Source of the DNA: Chondrus crispus
Taxonomy: Eukaryota; Rhodophyta; Florideophyceae; Gigartinales; Gigartinaceae
Assembly: GCF_000350225.1 (NCBI RefSeq)
Contig: NW_005179272.1
Coordinates: 17,605-81,604 of the forward strand
DNA length: 64,000 nucleotides
Reading direction: 5' to 3'
The position numbers and the translations under genes are program-made. The notes beneath the pieces are model-generated. The model had not been told where the DNA came from. It was given only the letters and a program-made list of their open reading frames with translations, and did no database searches. Below, one piece after another: positions 1-10,508 of the stretch (position 1 is its first letter; every line of letters begins with the position of its first letter).

Positions 1-2848
1 CGTAATGAGCAACTAAGGCAAGAAGTAGACGAATAGTCGTAAACTTTATGACAGGGGCATATGTCTCAGTATAGTCAAGACCCTGCACTTGCTGGAATCC
101 ACGGGCAACAAGTCTGGCTTTTGCACTTTCAACTATATTGCCATTTGCATCAGGCAGCTGCTTGACATTGAAAACCCATCGAGATGTCAAGATGTTTGAC
201 GCCTCAGATCGAGGAACAAGTTTCCAGGTCTGATTCTTAGTCTGTGATGCAAGTTCTTTGTCAATGCCGGTTTGCCAGAATGCAGCTCTAGGACCGTGGG
301 TTGCTTGTTTGAAAGTCTTGGGACCTTCAATAGCGACATGCGCATGTGAAAGAAGAGCAGCTGCAAAGTTGCTTCTCCACCACGATCCGGGAGGTCTACT
401 GATTCGAGACGATCTTCGTACAGATGGAGTCGGAGTTGGAGGGGTGACATTTGGAGTTTCGACGGGAGGTGATACATCATCTTCATCATTCTCACCTACA
501 GAGTGAGTGTCCTCGTTTTCAATAACCTCCCCTGAAATTTCATCCTCTTCCGACCCAACCTCATTAGCATTTTGGGTATCGGCTTCATTCTCATTGTCGC
601 CACCGAGCAATACAACGCCAACATCAGAGTTGATTGAATCTTTTTCATGTGCAGGGATGTCATGCATCCCACATGTCGATTCATCAAACTTGGCATCTCG
701 TGAAACAACAACTTTACTCAACTCTCCGACCCAAAGTTTGTATGCTTTACTGCATTGCGAATAACCGAGAAAGATCGCTTCACGCGCTCGCAAGTCAAGC
801 TTACGGAGCTCTAATTTCGGTAATGTATACCAACACTTTGACCCAAATACTCTCAAATGGCCAACATTTGGAGTTGACTTCATCCAAATGTGATGGGGAG
901 TCGTGTTAACTGGCAAAGCCCGTGAAGTAACTCGATTGCGTACATATACTGCAGTGGCAAGAGCCTCTGCCCAGAATCGTTTACTGACCTGTTTATGAGA
1001 AAGCATGGAACGGACAAGATCAATCAAGGTTCGATTTAAACGTTCAGCAACACCGTTTTGTTCAGGTGTGTAGGCAGTGGTCAGCTGGTGTTGGGTACCG
1101 TTTGAATCCAAATATGACTTGAATTCTGTCGACAAGTACTCTCCCCCTCGATCAGTGCGAAGCACCTTCACTTTGCGACCAGTGTGCGTTTGGGCAAACT
1201 GTTCATACAACTTGTATTTTGCAAAGGCCTCAGATTTATTTCGCATCGTGTACACAACTACCCAGTTCGAGTGATCATCTACAAATGTAATGAAGTATCT
1301 CGAACCACCAATGGACTGTACTTCGAGCGGACCGCAAACGTCGGAATGTACCAAGTCAAGACAGTTCTGTGTTCGAGACGATGATCGCTGTTTCGGGATT
1401 ACTGATCGTGTTGCTTTGCCGAACACACACGCAGGACAAACGAGAGAGTGATTGTCAGACTTTCGATTCATTGCTCTGATGACATCGCTTTGACGAACGT
1501 TGATGCCACTTACCACATTATTGTGAATCATTGATGCGATTCCTTGTACGTTAACATGGGCCATTCGTTCATGTAGCGTCTGCAAGGTAACTACATGAGC
1601 AGAGAAAGTTTCATTCATGACATCAAGTATGAATAAATCCCCAACTTGACTAGCTGTGGCAACTAGAGTTGGTCCTGCAGTAACGATGCATTTGTCATTT
1701 TCAAATGACACTTGCAAACCCTTTGAAACCATTTGGCTAACAGACAGAAGCGAGTATCCGAAATCAGGGACATGCAAAACGTTTGACAATTTGCAAGGAT
1801 GTGGACTACCATTGACGTTCAACATGAATTCTATCTCACCACGACCAGCGACATTGGCTCTAGCCTTCGTGCCCATCTCGACTGATCCAGATTGCATCTG
1901 TTCATAAGTAACGAACAAAGAGCGATCAAATGTAATGTGGGCACTGCAACCGGAATCCACAAGCCATGACCCTGCGTTCACTGCCTTCTTTTCGGGAGAA
2001 GAAGTCGAAAGCAGGCATGTAAAGTCGCTTTCAGCAAAGGCAGCAGTAGAAGTTTCATCTCGAGATACGAATGCACTTGGCTTCATGCCGGGGTTGCGGG
2101 ACCGGAACCCGTCTGGCGGTGCTGGTCGGCGCCCATTCACATCCTTGCCCCAGCAACGTGCTGCCGTGTGTCCATGTCGATTACAGTTCGTACATCTCAT
2201 ATCACGTCGATTAGGCATGCGATTGACAAGTGCAGGTGCGTGGGGTGAAGTAGTAGAAGCGGTCTTCATGCTCTCTCGTTGTTCCTCTTGCAGCAGACGA
2301 CTCTTCACAAAATCGAGTCCAAACACTTTATCCTCATTGCCAAGTGCGTCAAGAGCAACAATCAGGTTATCAAATCGTGGAGGCAAGCCATTCAACACAG
2401 CCATTGCAATTTCTTTATCGTCAATCTCAACACTCATTGACTGCAATCTGGCAGCAAGTTGCTTCACACGATTGATGAACACGAGCACTTTCTCGGATGG
2501 GAGCATGGATACAGTGTAAAAGTCGCGACGCGCGGCAAGTTTGTTGAGCAAAGTATGACGCTCGAACACATTCAGAATTGCTTCCCATGTCTGTTTCGCA
2601 CTGCTACACCCTCGCACATGTTGCAAGTAGTCATCAGAAAGCGTGAGTCCGATGACTGCCTTTGCTTTTGCGTCACCACGGATCCATTTTCTCCGGTCAT
2701 CTGACGTCGCATTCTCCGGGATATCATCAAAAACGTATTGATCGACATCTCGGAGAGCAAGCAGTAGCTGGATTTTCTGCTTCCAGATGTAAAAGTTAGA
2801 TGCGGTCAGCTTCTCGATTCTGACCGATCCAGAGCTTTGGTCATCCAT
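1..2848 (-). CDS. E1 gag-pol polyprotein (Ty1/copia), 3' end beyond window
   Basis: The frame starts at ATG 2848 (motif MDDQSSGS, A at -3 and G at +4) and stays open for 949 codons to the window edge. The visible order is gag, a CX2CX4HX4C zinc knuckle near residue 217 (CTNCNRHGHTAARC), a copia aspartic protease with a DSG motif near 297, integrase zinc and DDE core (HSDVCGP, TDRGGEY, EQNGVAERLN), and the start of reverse transcriptase (IKFTTIRLLLALVAHY), where the window cuts it. The polyprotein would package RNA, mature itself, copy the RNA and integrate it. It differs from family A (E4, E8, E11, E12) at scattered residues and has a different LTR, so I treat it as a sister lineage. The RT and RNase H parts cannot be judged here. 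Confidence 0.93.
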   Translation of the reverse strand, partial: MDDQSSGSVRIEKLTASNFYIWKQKIQLLLALRDVDQYVFDDIPENATSDDRRKWIRGDAKAKAVIGLTLSDDYLQHVRGCSSAKQTWEAILNVFERHTLLNKLAARRDFYTVSMLPSEKVLVFINRVKQLAARLQSMSVEIDDKEIAMAVLNGLPPRFDNLIVALDALGNEDKVFGLDFVKSRLLQEEQRESMKTASTTSPHAPALVNRMPNRRDMRCTNCNRHGHTAARCWGKDVNGRRPAPPDGFRSRNPGMKPSAFVSRDETSTAAFAESDFTCLLSTSSPEKKAVNAGSWLVDSGCSAHITFDRSLFVTYEQMQSGSVEMGTKARANVAGRGEIEFMLNVNGSPHPCKLSNVLHVPDFGYSLLSVSQMVSKGLQVSFENDKCIVTAGPTLVATASQVGDLFILDVMNETFSAHVVTLQTLHERMAHVNVQGIASMIHNNVVSGINVRQSDVIRAMNRKSDNHSLVCPACVFGKATRSVIPKQRSSSRTQNCLDLVHSDVCGPLEVQSIGGSRYFITFVDDHSNWVVVYTMRNKSEAFAKYKLYEQFAQTHTGRKVKVLRTDRGGEYLSTEFKSYLDSNGTQHQLTTAYTPEQNGVAERLNRTLIDLVRSMLSHKQVSKRFWAEALATAVYVRNRVTSRALPVNTTPHHIWMKSTPNVGHLRVFGSKCWYTLPKLELRKLDLRAREAIFLGYSQCSKAYKLWVGELSKVVVSRDAKFDESTCGMHDIPAHEKDSINSDVGVVLLGGDNENEADTQNANEVGSEEDEISGEVIENEDTHSVGENDEDDVSPPVETPNVTPPTPTPSVRRSSRISRPPGSWWRSNFAAALLSHAHVAIEGPKTFKQATHGPRAAFWQTGIDKELASQTKNQTWKLVPRSEASNILTSRWVFNVKQLPDANGNIVESAKARLVARGFQQVQGLDYTETYAPVIKFTTIRLLLALVAHY

Positions 2849-4040
2849 TTCGCCGAATGGATGTACCCTTCGAGTATACAAGGTCTTCCGTTCCGGGATC
2901 CCAAGCCGTTAACCGATAGTCAACACAATGGCAAGCCCACCCGTATAGGAAGTTTGTAGCGATTACTCGGAAACGTTCTTGGTGCTTGTTCCCGGCGGAG
3001 TGGAACAAGCGTATTCTTCTTAAAAATGCCTTAGGGCGCTACCCCTGTATGTCGGCCAGTGCGGGTCTTTCGACTGTGAACTAAATCAAACGTGCCACGA
3101 GTAAGCACAACAACTTTGCCTGTAGACGAACCAGGACTTTTGGTCACTACCGCGAACGGTCCCTGCAACCGAAATCGGCTTGTCCAAACTTGATACGGTA
3201 CTACCCCAATGAGGTTTCCCACACAAGAATGAAACTGCCTTCGTCGTACTCGTGTGATTTGTTCACAATCACTCCTTGGGTCACCCTCCTCCGTGCGAAC
3301 TTAATCAAGGTACGCGACCTTATACACGTATAGTGAGAGGTTCAGTGTTTAGGCACGTATTCTCTTCACCCAGGGGACCGAAGTCGTACCTATAGGGCTA
3401 ATACCGAGAGCGTTACCCACACCGCCGACGCACCTCCCGAAGGCAGAGTGCGGATCGACTAGACCAGTACACTGTGATCCTCCCCGAGGATCACTAATTC
3501 GTCTCTCGACGATTCTTGGTCGGACCCTCGCTCAAGTCAGATTTCCAATGGCACCAGCCTTTCACCAAGAGCGAGGGTATGTTCCACTGAGGATTTGGCA
3601 GTGCGTTGGCCACTAGGGACTTTCTTCCTCCCGACTAGCGGAAGGCTCACCCACAGCTCACACAACGACTGCCACGACAAAGTAAAAAACTGAGACCTGA
3701 CGGACCACTGAGGATTTGGCAGTGCGTTGGCCACTAGGGACTTTCTTCCTCCCGACAAGCGGAAGGCTCACCCACAGCTCACACAACGAGTGCCACGACA
3801 AAGCTGCAAGACCACAAAGTTGATTTCCAAAAACTGGGAACTGACGGACCACCAAACTGAAAAATCGGCTGAAACGGTGCTGAAAACGACGGCGAAAACT
3901 GAAAAACTGAAAAACCAAACTCGAAAGCGGAGACTGAAACTGATACCTTCTTCTTCTGCTTGACGAGCTGAACAAACTGATACTTGAACGACGGCGAAAC
4001 TCGAACTTGAACCAAAACGAAGACGACGATCAGCGTTGAA
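2849..4040 (-). other. E1 5' leader (untranslated, structured)
   Basis: This is the region between PBS and gag of E1, read on the minus strand. Its gag-proximal part matches the leaders of E4, E11 and E12, including the 50-nt block shared with family B at about 2899-2948 and a perfect hairpin at 3474-3494 (9-bp stem, 3-nt loop). Its PBS-proximal part is distinct. It holds a 99-bp sequence twice in direct orientation and a pyrimidine-rich stretch. A short open frame at 3031-3222 is described among the findings. No clear gene is seen. Confidence 0.75.
3584..3803. repeat. 99-bp direct repeat in the E1 leader
   Basis: The sequence at 3584-3682 recurs at 3705-3803 with few changes, separated by 22 bp. 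Both begin ccactgaggatttggcag. The A-family leaders (for example 15050-15110) carry only one diverged equivalent, so this looks like a local duplication in the E1 lineage. Confidence 0.85.
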
Positions 4041-4054
4041 CTGGGCCCATAACC
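4041..4054 (-). promoter_or_regulatory. E1 primer-binding site (half initiator tRNA-Met type)
   Basis: On the minus strand this reads ggttatgggcccag directly after the LTR end. It is complementary to ctgggcccataacc, the anticodon arm of eukaryotic initiator tRNA-Met, as in Drosophila copia. Confidence 0.9.
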
Positions 4055-4748
4055 TAAAGAAAGGTCAGCGGGGCAGAGGGAAGAAGGATGGCTGAAGGTT
4101 GCTGGTGGTTGACGGGAAAAGAAGTTGATACCATTTTACTCTTGGTCGCCAACTATTGGCGCTACTTATACTCTTCGAACTACAAACAATACGAGCCATT
4201 AGGGCTGGTCACGTGACTCTCCTTCTTGCACTCGTTGATAATCAAGTGACTCTCCCTGTTGCACTCTCGGTTGATAATCAAGTGACTCTCCTACTTCCAC
4301 TCTCGGTTGATAATCAAATGACTCTCCTTCTTGCACTCTCGGTTGCTAATAATTTGGGACCGTTTGAGAGTCAATAATATCTGAATGTACTGTACTACTT
4401 GTACTCTCTCTTGCTAATAATTTGGGACCGTTTGAGAGTCAATAATATCTGAATGTACTGTACTGTAGATTACAGACGTGTCACACACATGTCAAATCGA
4501 GAAAAATGAAACATGTTTAGAATGTACTGTAGAGTGCCACGAGGTACATAACTTACACGTGTCAACACCAAAATTGATACATGCTCGGAAATGATAGGAA
4601 AGTGCAACCGTGTACAAATATGACACGTGTCCACGTTGAAGACCAAACATCCTGAGAATGCTCTTGCAAGCATTTTAGGCTTCGTCGACATACACGTGTA
4701 ATATCTGTCCAGGCTTGTAGCTTAGCATGTGGTCGAAGATTTCCAACA
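4055..4748 (-). repeat. LTR-C, 5' LTR of E1 (694 bp)
   Basis: On the minus strand it begins tgttggaaatcttcgacc and ends ctgacctttcttta next to the PBS. A second copy lies at 39729-40498. It contains a tandem array of about 36-bp units (4213-4350), several acacgtgt palindromes, and a TATA-like tataagta at 4170-4163. It abuts family B integrase sequence (E0) at gacag 4749-4753, which may be a target-site duplication, but the other end of E1 is outside the window. Confidence 0.88.
4163..4170 (-). promoter_or_regulatory. TATA-like core promoter of LTR-C
   Basis: tataagta on the minus strand, about 110 bp before the LTR end. LTR-A and LTR-B have the same octamer at a similar place, so I read it as the U3/R promoter. 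Confidence 0.55.
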
Positions 4749-5143
4749 GACAGAAGTATGCCCGCCTCGAGGACCGCTCTTTTGAGATCACAGATCGAGT
4801 GGCTTTGCCGTAGACGCACGCAGAACATTTTTCAGAGATGCAATCATTGTCAGTATTGTTGATTTTGTTAGCCTCATTACCAAGTAGTTTGACTCCACTT
4901 ACCACATTGTCACGAATCATCGAAGCAATACCTTGAGAATGCACATGTGCATAGCGCTCATGCCACGTTTGCAGGGTGGCAGCATGTGCAGATCCGATGT
5001 CACTGACGATGTCGAGAACGTAAAGTTCTCCAACCAATGTCGCAGTCGCCACTACAGTTGAGTCTCGTCTGATCATGCATTTTCCATTTTCGAACCTAAC
5101 TTTTAGTCCAAGTTTAGTCATTCGACTGACAGAGAGCGGAGAG
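4749..5143 (-). pseudogene. E0, fragment of family B pol (pre-integrase region)
   Basis: This minus-strand fragment encodes the family B segment from just after the protease through the integrase zinc region (LHERYAHVHSQGIASM-like motifs, CSACVYGKATRSV). It is cut on one side by LTR-C of E1 and on the other by the 3' LTR of E2. It lacks start, RT and RNase H. It preserves, uninterrupted at about 4940-4955, the site into which E7 and E3 appear to have inserted. Confidence 0.9.
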
Positions 5144-6407
5144 TAATGGTAGGTTCGGAGGGGCAAGGGAAAGAAGGAAGGCAGGTTGATGTGTGTGAGT
5201 GAAGGAGTTGGTACCGAGGTTTACTTTGAAGCCGTTTTCCTGCAATACTTATACACTTCGAGTGCTACACTATCGCTCTACTCCGACTCCCAGTAAACCA
5301 TACTCTACTACGCGCGACCAAGCGCAGTCCTCTTGTGGCCCGACCATACTGTTCGATTTCCACCTTACGAATCGATTCGTAACTATTAGCTCACAACTAT
5401 TTCTACACATTCCAAATGACTGTAAACCATGGCCCTATGCATGCAACTGTTTCACACCTTACTAATCTGCATCCAGTCATGCCAGACTTCATTGTTGTGC
5501 AACGAACAACTTGGCACTTGTCTATTTCCAACAACGCAAACGTCTTTCATATCACAATCGCCATACGTATCCTTGTTTCTCACCTTACTAATTTCGCCAA
5601 GCACTGTCAGATAATTATGGCACGTTATAACAATGTGCATCCAGACTTTCTACACAACTTACATGAGAATACATGTAAATCACACGAGTACTGTCATGAA
5701 CTTGCATCCAACGGCGCACCATGACGAGAGCACAGTGCAACGGCGCGTGCTCACGCAAGACTCGCATACAGCGTGACGCGTACACAGAATAATCGCACAA
5801 CTGTATTCCTCTCGCGAGAAGTACTTGTTGTACTTTTGATTCACATGTACTGTACTCGGACACGCGCAGGATCGCAAACAATCTGACACTGTAAAACTGT
5901 AAACCCTCATGTGCATACACCTGGATGCGTGTACATGTGTACGTACACGAATGCACCTGGCGACGTGTACATGTGTACACGGCATACATGTGTCCCGCCC
6001 GGGGGCCCCATGCAATTACCCCTTACAACCATGCCAAACCACTTGAAACCCCCAAAACAACGTAATTATGGCATATACAGGCCACTCAAAGTACATCACA
6101 AGGCCAATGACGCACACGTGGACAACGCTCGACCAATAGATTTGCAGCATTAGACCTGAGGGCCAATAGAATTGCAGTATTTCCTGTGTAGTCTATAGTG
6201 CTACGGGCCAAGGTTCCACTTGGCAAAACTATGCAAATTTGCATGACCCTCCGAGAGGCCACTTTCGTCCCCGGAACCCCAAAATCTGGGATTTTACACG
6301 TGTCATGTCGTGATATGGGTAAGAGCGCCCGGACCGTGCAGTCATGTACACGTGTCACTCGATTTTGACCTTTTCAGATAACAGCATGTGGTCGCACATT
6401 TTCAATA
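5144..6407 (-). repeat. LTR-B, 3' LTR of E2 (1264 bp)
   Basis: On the minus strand it begins tattgaaaatgtgcgaccac and ends cgaacctaccatta. It contains cacgtg palindromes, acatgt-rich palindromic stretches near 5930-5990, and a tataagta promoter element near its end. Short open frames inside recur in every LTR-B copy only because the LTR is repeated. Confidence 0.93.
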
Positions 6408-6418
6408 CCTCCCCTCGA
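6408..6418 (-). promoter_or_regulatory. E2 polypurine tract
   Basis: tcgaggggagg on the minus strand lies between the pol stop codon (6419-6421) and the 3' LTR. It would prime plus-strand DNA synthesis. Confidence 0.85.
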
Positions 6419-9229
6419 TCACATGCTTTGGGCAGCTTTGCACTCGGAAAGCCCAACCATGCCCACGAACTTTTCAAACAGCACGCGACCAAGTGGTTTG
6501 GTCAGCATATCGGCTGGCAATTCTGTTGTCGGACAATGGTACAATGTGACCAGTTTTCGCTGCACCGCGTCTCGAACAAAATGATACGTAATATCAATGT
6601 GCTTGTTGCGACGATTTGTAGATTCGTTCTGAGCAAACTCAATCGTACCAGCGTTGTCACATCCAACGCGAATTGTTGGATCCGAATTCGCACCAAGTAC
6701 ATCGGCATGGAAGCGTCGAAGCCACGCAGCCTCTTTGCATGCTTCACTGAGTGCGATGTATTCTGCCTCACAAGTAGACTTTGCAACTACTGTTTGTTTC
6801 CGGGAAGCCCAACTGATAGGCCCATCACAAAGCTTGAACACGTACCCACTCGTTGATTTTCGTGATTCAAGGCATCCACCCCAATCTGCGTCGCTATTCC
6901 CATGAAGTTCCGTACCAAGATCATCTTTACCAAACACTATTCCAAGATGCTGGGACCCACGCAAGTATCTCAAAACACGTTTCACACCTGTCCAATGCAA
7001 ATCGTGAGGGTCGGCACAGTGTTGAGATAACTTTCCAATGGCAAACGCAATATGGGGGCGGGTCCCGACCATTAGGAACATTGGACATCCAATGGCCTGA
7101 CGATATGGTTCAAAGCATGGGTTGTCATCACGGCCACTTGCATTGTGACATGTCGAGACTGTTCCATCGGAGTAACGCAAGGATGACATGCCGACATTTT
7201 GAACCGTTTCAGTACTGCTTGGGCATACTTCGACTGCGTGACGGTCAGGACGTGTTTAGAACGTATACGGTCGATCTCTAGACCAATACAAGTCTTCGCT
7301 TCGCCAAGGTCTTTCATATATCGAATCGTTTGTTGAGTTCATTTTTCATCCATAATATGGCCTCCAAGTCACTTCCAGCTAGCAGCAGATCGTCCACGTA
7401 CAACGCGATAATCATGATGACATTGCCTTGACGTCGAATGTAAAGACATGGGTCGCTGCGTGTAGTGTTGAAACCAAGTTCAGTGATCAGAAACTCATCG
7501 ATCTTACTATGCCATTGGCGATGGGCTTGCTTAAGACCATAGATTGCTTTCAAAAGTTTACACACCGAATCAGGTTTGACTTTGTCGATGCATCCTTCAG
7601 GTTGCTCCATGTAGATTTCTTCGTGAAGGTCACCGTTGAGGAAGGCAGTCACCACGTCCATCTGATGCAGCTCAAGGTCAAAGTGCGCAACCAGTGCCAG
7701 CAGCAGACGGATAGTTGTGAACTTGATGACAGGGGCGAAAGTTTCAGTGTAATCGATGCCTTCTATTTGTTGAAAACCTCGTGCCACAAGACGTCCCTTT
7801 GCAGTTTCAACAAATTTTCCGGACTCGTCAGGAAGTTGCTTCACTCCGAAAACCCACCTGGACGTCAGGACGTTCGCTGCTTGATATCTTGGAACAAGTG
7901 TCCATGTTTTGTTTTTGTGTTGTGAAGCAAGTTCTTTGTCAATGCCCTTCTGCCAGAAGCGAGCTTTTGGAGAATCCATAGCTTGCTTGTACGAGTTTGG
8001 GATTTCCGTTATCACATGGGCGTGGCTAAGGAGTCCAGCAGTCACCAAAGCTGCTGCCCACCACGCCCCAGGCGTTTTGCGAACGCAAGTGGACCGACGG
8101 AGATTAGTTGGCGGATCAATCGTTTCTTCCTCAACTACGTGTTGCTCAACTGTTTCGGTGGTTTCGCTCTCCTCTGCAGTTGGGGAGGAGTTGGAGGATT
8201 CATCAGAGTCTTGTTGTTCATCCGGCGATGATGCTTCTGATGCCACTGCATCATTTTCTGCAACTTCCTCATCGATGTTCAAGTTGATTGTGTCATCATC
8301 AGTTGTAGCCTCCTCGTTTGTATCCATCGGTTCACCCGATTTGCCTCCCGTGGACTCGTCAAAAGTAACATCTCTGGATACGATCACTTTGTGCAAATCA
8401 CCATCCCACAACTTGTAAGCTTTCGTATTTTCAGCATACCCCAGAAACATTGCCTCCTTGGCACGGGCGTCAAGTTTCTGGATGTTGTGTTTTGGTAATG
8501 TATACCAACACTTTGAACCGAAAACACGCAAATGACCAACATTTGGCACAGATTTCATCCATAAGTGGTATGGGGTCATCTTGGGGGGAATGGCACGTGA
8601 CGTGACTCGATTTCGAACGTACACTGCATTGGCAAGTGCTTCTGCCCAGAACCCCTTTGTAACTTTCTTGTGCGCTAGCATGGAGCGCACCAAGTTTACC
8701 AAAGTTCTGTTCAGTCGTTCGGCGACGCCATTTTGCTCCGGTGTGTACGCGGTCGTCATTTGATGCTGAGTACCATTTGTAATCAGAAATGACTTAAACT
8801 CCGTGGACAGATACTCACCACCTCGATCCGTGCGAAGCACTTTGATCTTGCGACCAGTGTGAGTCTGAGCAAGTTGTGCAAACATTTTGTATCGTTCAAA
8901 TGCTTCTGATTTATGGTGCATAGGGTACACTACTGACCAGTTTGAGTGATCATCTATGAAGGTAATGAAGTACTTGGCACCACCAATGGACTGCACCTCT
9001 AAGGGGCCACACACATCAGAGTGAACTAAGTCTAGACAGAAGTATGCCCGCCTCGAGGACCGCTCTTTTGAGATCACAGATCGAGTGGCTTTGCCGTAGA
9101 CGCACGCAGAACAGTTTTCAGAGATGCAATCATTGTCAGTACTGTTGATTTTGTTAGCCTCATTACCAAGTAGTTTGACTCCACTTACCACATTGTCACG
9201 AATCATCGAAGCAATACCTTGAGAATGCA
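6419..9229 (-). pseudogene. E2 pol fragment: integrase, RT, RNase H (frameshifted)
   Basis: From 9229 downward the frame encodes integrase (HSDVCGP, TDRGGEY, EQNGVAERLN), the acidic linker and RT with YVDD. An extra AT near 7314-7320 (catatatcg against catatcg in E3 and E5) breaks the frame after NELNKRF. A second shift, shared by all B copies, lies between about 7100 and 7190. The last frame (6419 up to about 7189) encodes the end of RT and RNase H (SDADWGG, CEAEYIALSEACKE, DNAGTI, HIDITYHFVRD). Gag and protease are absent. It cannot make active pol. Confidence 0.92.
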
Positions 9230-9234
9230 CATGT

Positions 9235-10497
9235 TAATAGTAGGTTCGGAGGGGCAAGGGAAAGAAGGAAGGCAGGTTGATGTGTGTGAGTGAAGGAGTT
9301 GGTGCCGAGGTTTACTTTGAAGCCGTTTTCCTGCGATACTTATACACTTCGAGTGCTATGTATCGCTCTACTCCGACTCCTAGTAAACCATACTCTACTA
9401 TGCGCGACCAAGCGCGGTCCTCTTGTGGCCCGACCATACTGTTCGATTTCCACCTTACGAATCGATTCGTAACTATTAGCTCACAACTATTTCTACACAT
9501 TCCAAATGACTGTAAACCATGGCCCTATGCATGCAACTGTTTCACACCTTACTAATCTGCATCCAGTCATGCCAGACTTCATTGTTGTGCAACGAACAAC
9601 TTGGCACTTGTCTATTTCCAACAACGCAAACGTCTTTCATATCACAATCGCCATACGTATCCTTGTTTCTCACCTTACCAATTTCGCCAAGCACTGTCAG
9701 ATAATTATGGCAAGTTATAACAATGTGCATCCAGACTTTCTACACAACTCACATGAGAATACATGTAAATCACACGAGTACTGTCATGAACTTGCATCCA
9801 ACGGCGCACCATGACGAGAGCACAGTGCAACGGCGCGTGCTCACGCAAGACTCGCATACAGCGTGACGCGTACACAGAATAATCGCACAACTGTATTCCT
9901 CTCGCGAGAAGTACTTGTTGTACTTTTGATTCACATGTACTGTACTCGGACACGCGCAGGATCGCAAACAGTCTGACACTGTAAAACTGTAAACCCTCAT
10001 GTGCATACACCTGGATGCGTGTACATGCGTACGTACACGAATCCACCTGGCGACGTGTACATGTGTACACGGCATACATGTGTCCCGCCCGGGGGCCCCA
10101 TGCAATTACCCATTACAACCGTGGCAAACCACTTGAAACCCCCAAAACAACGTAATTATGGCATATACAGGCCACTTAAAGTACATCACAAGGCCAATGA
10201 CGCACACGTGGACAACGCTCGACCAATAGATTTGCAGCATTAGACCTGAGGGCCAATAGAATTGCAGTATTTCCTGTGTAGTCTATAGTGCTACGGGCCA
10301 AGGTTCCACTTGGCAAAACTATGCAAATTTGCATGACCCTCCGAGAGGCCACTTTCGTCCCCGGAACCCCAAAATCTGGGATTTTACACGTGTCATGTCG
10401 TGATATGGGTAAGAGCGCCCGGACCGTGCAGTCATGTACACGTGTCACTCGATTTTGACCTTTTCAGATAACAGCATGTGGTCGCACATTTTCAATA
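9235..10497 (-). repeat. LTR-B, 3' LTR of E3 (1263 bp)
   Basis: Nearly the same as the other LTR-B copies but with taatagtagg at its end and a local change (gtgctatgtatcgc) not present in the E3 5' LTR at 30840. The two ends of E3 are therefore not an untouched LTR pair. Confidence 0.9.
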
Positions 10498-10508
10498 CCT
10501 CCCCTCGA
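10498..10508 (-). promoter_or_regulatory. E3 polypurine tract
   Basis: tcgaggggagg on the minus strand, between the pol stop and the 3' LTR. Confidence 0.85.

Larger units (their letters stand above)
5144..9234 (-). mobile_element. E2, 3' part of a family B copia element
   Basis: Minus orientation. It has a 3' LTR (5144-6407), a polypurine tract and pol sequence, and ends abruptly at catgt 9230-9234 where the 3' LTR of E3 begins. The missing 5' half would start with the sequence found at the end of E6 (53175). Confidence 0.9.

Noticed and set aside
5416-5724. 102-codon frame inside LTR-B, present in every copy
   Set aside because: It recurs because the LTR recurs. It lies upstream of the promoter element on the opposite strand of the element and has no protein-like features.
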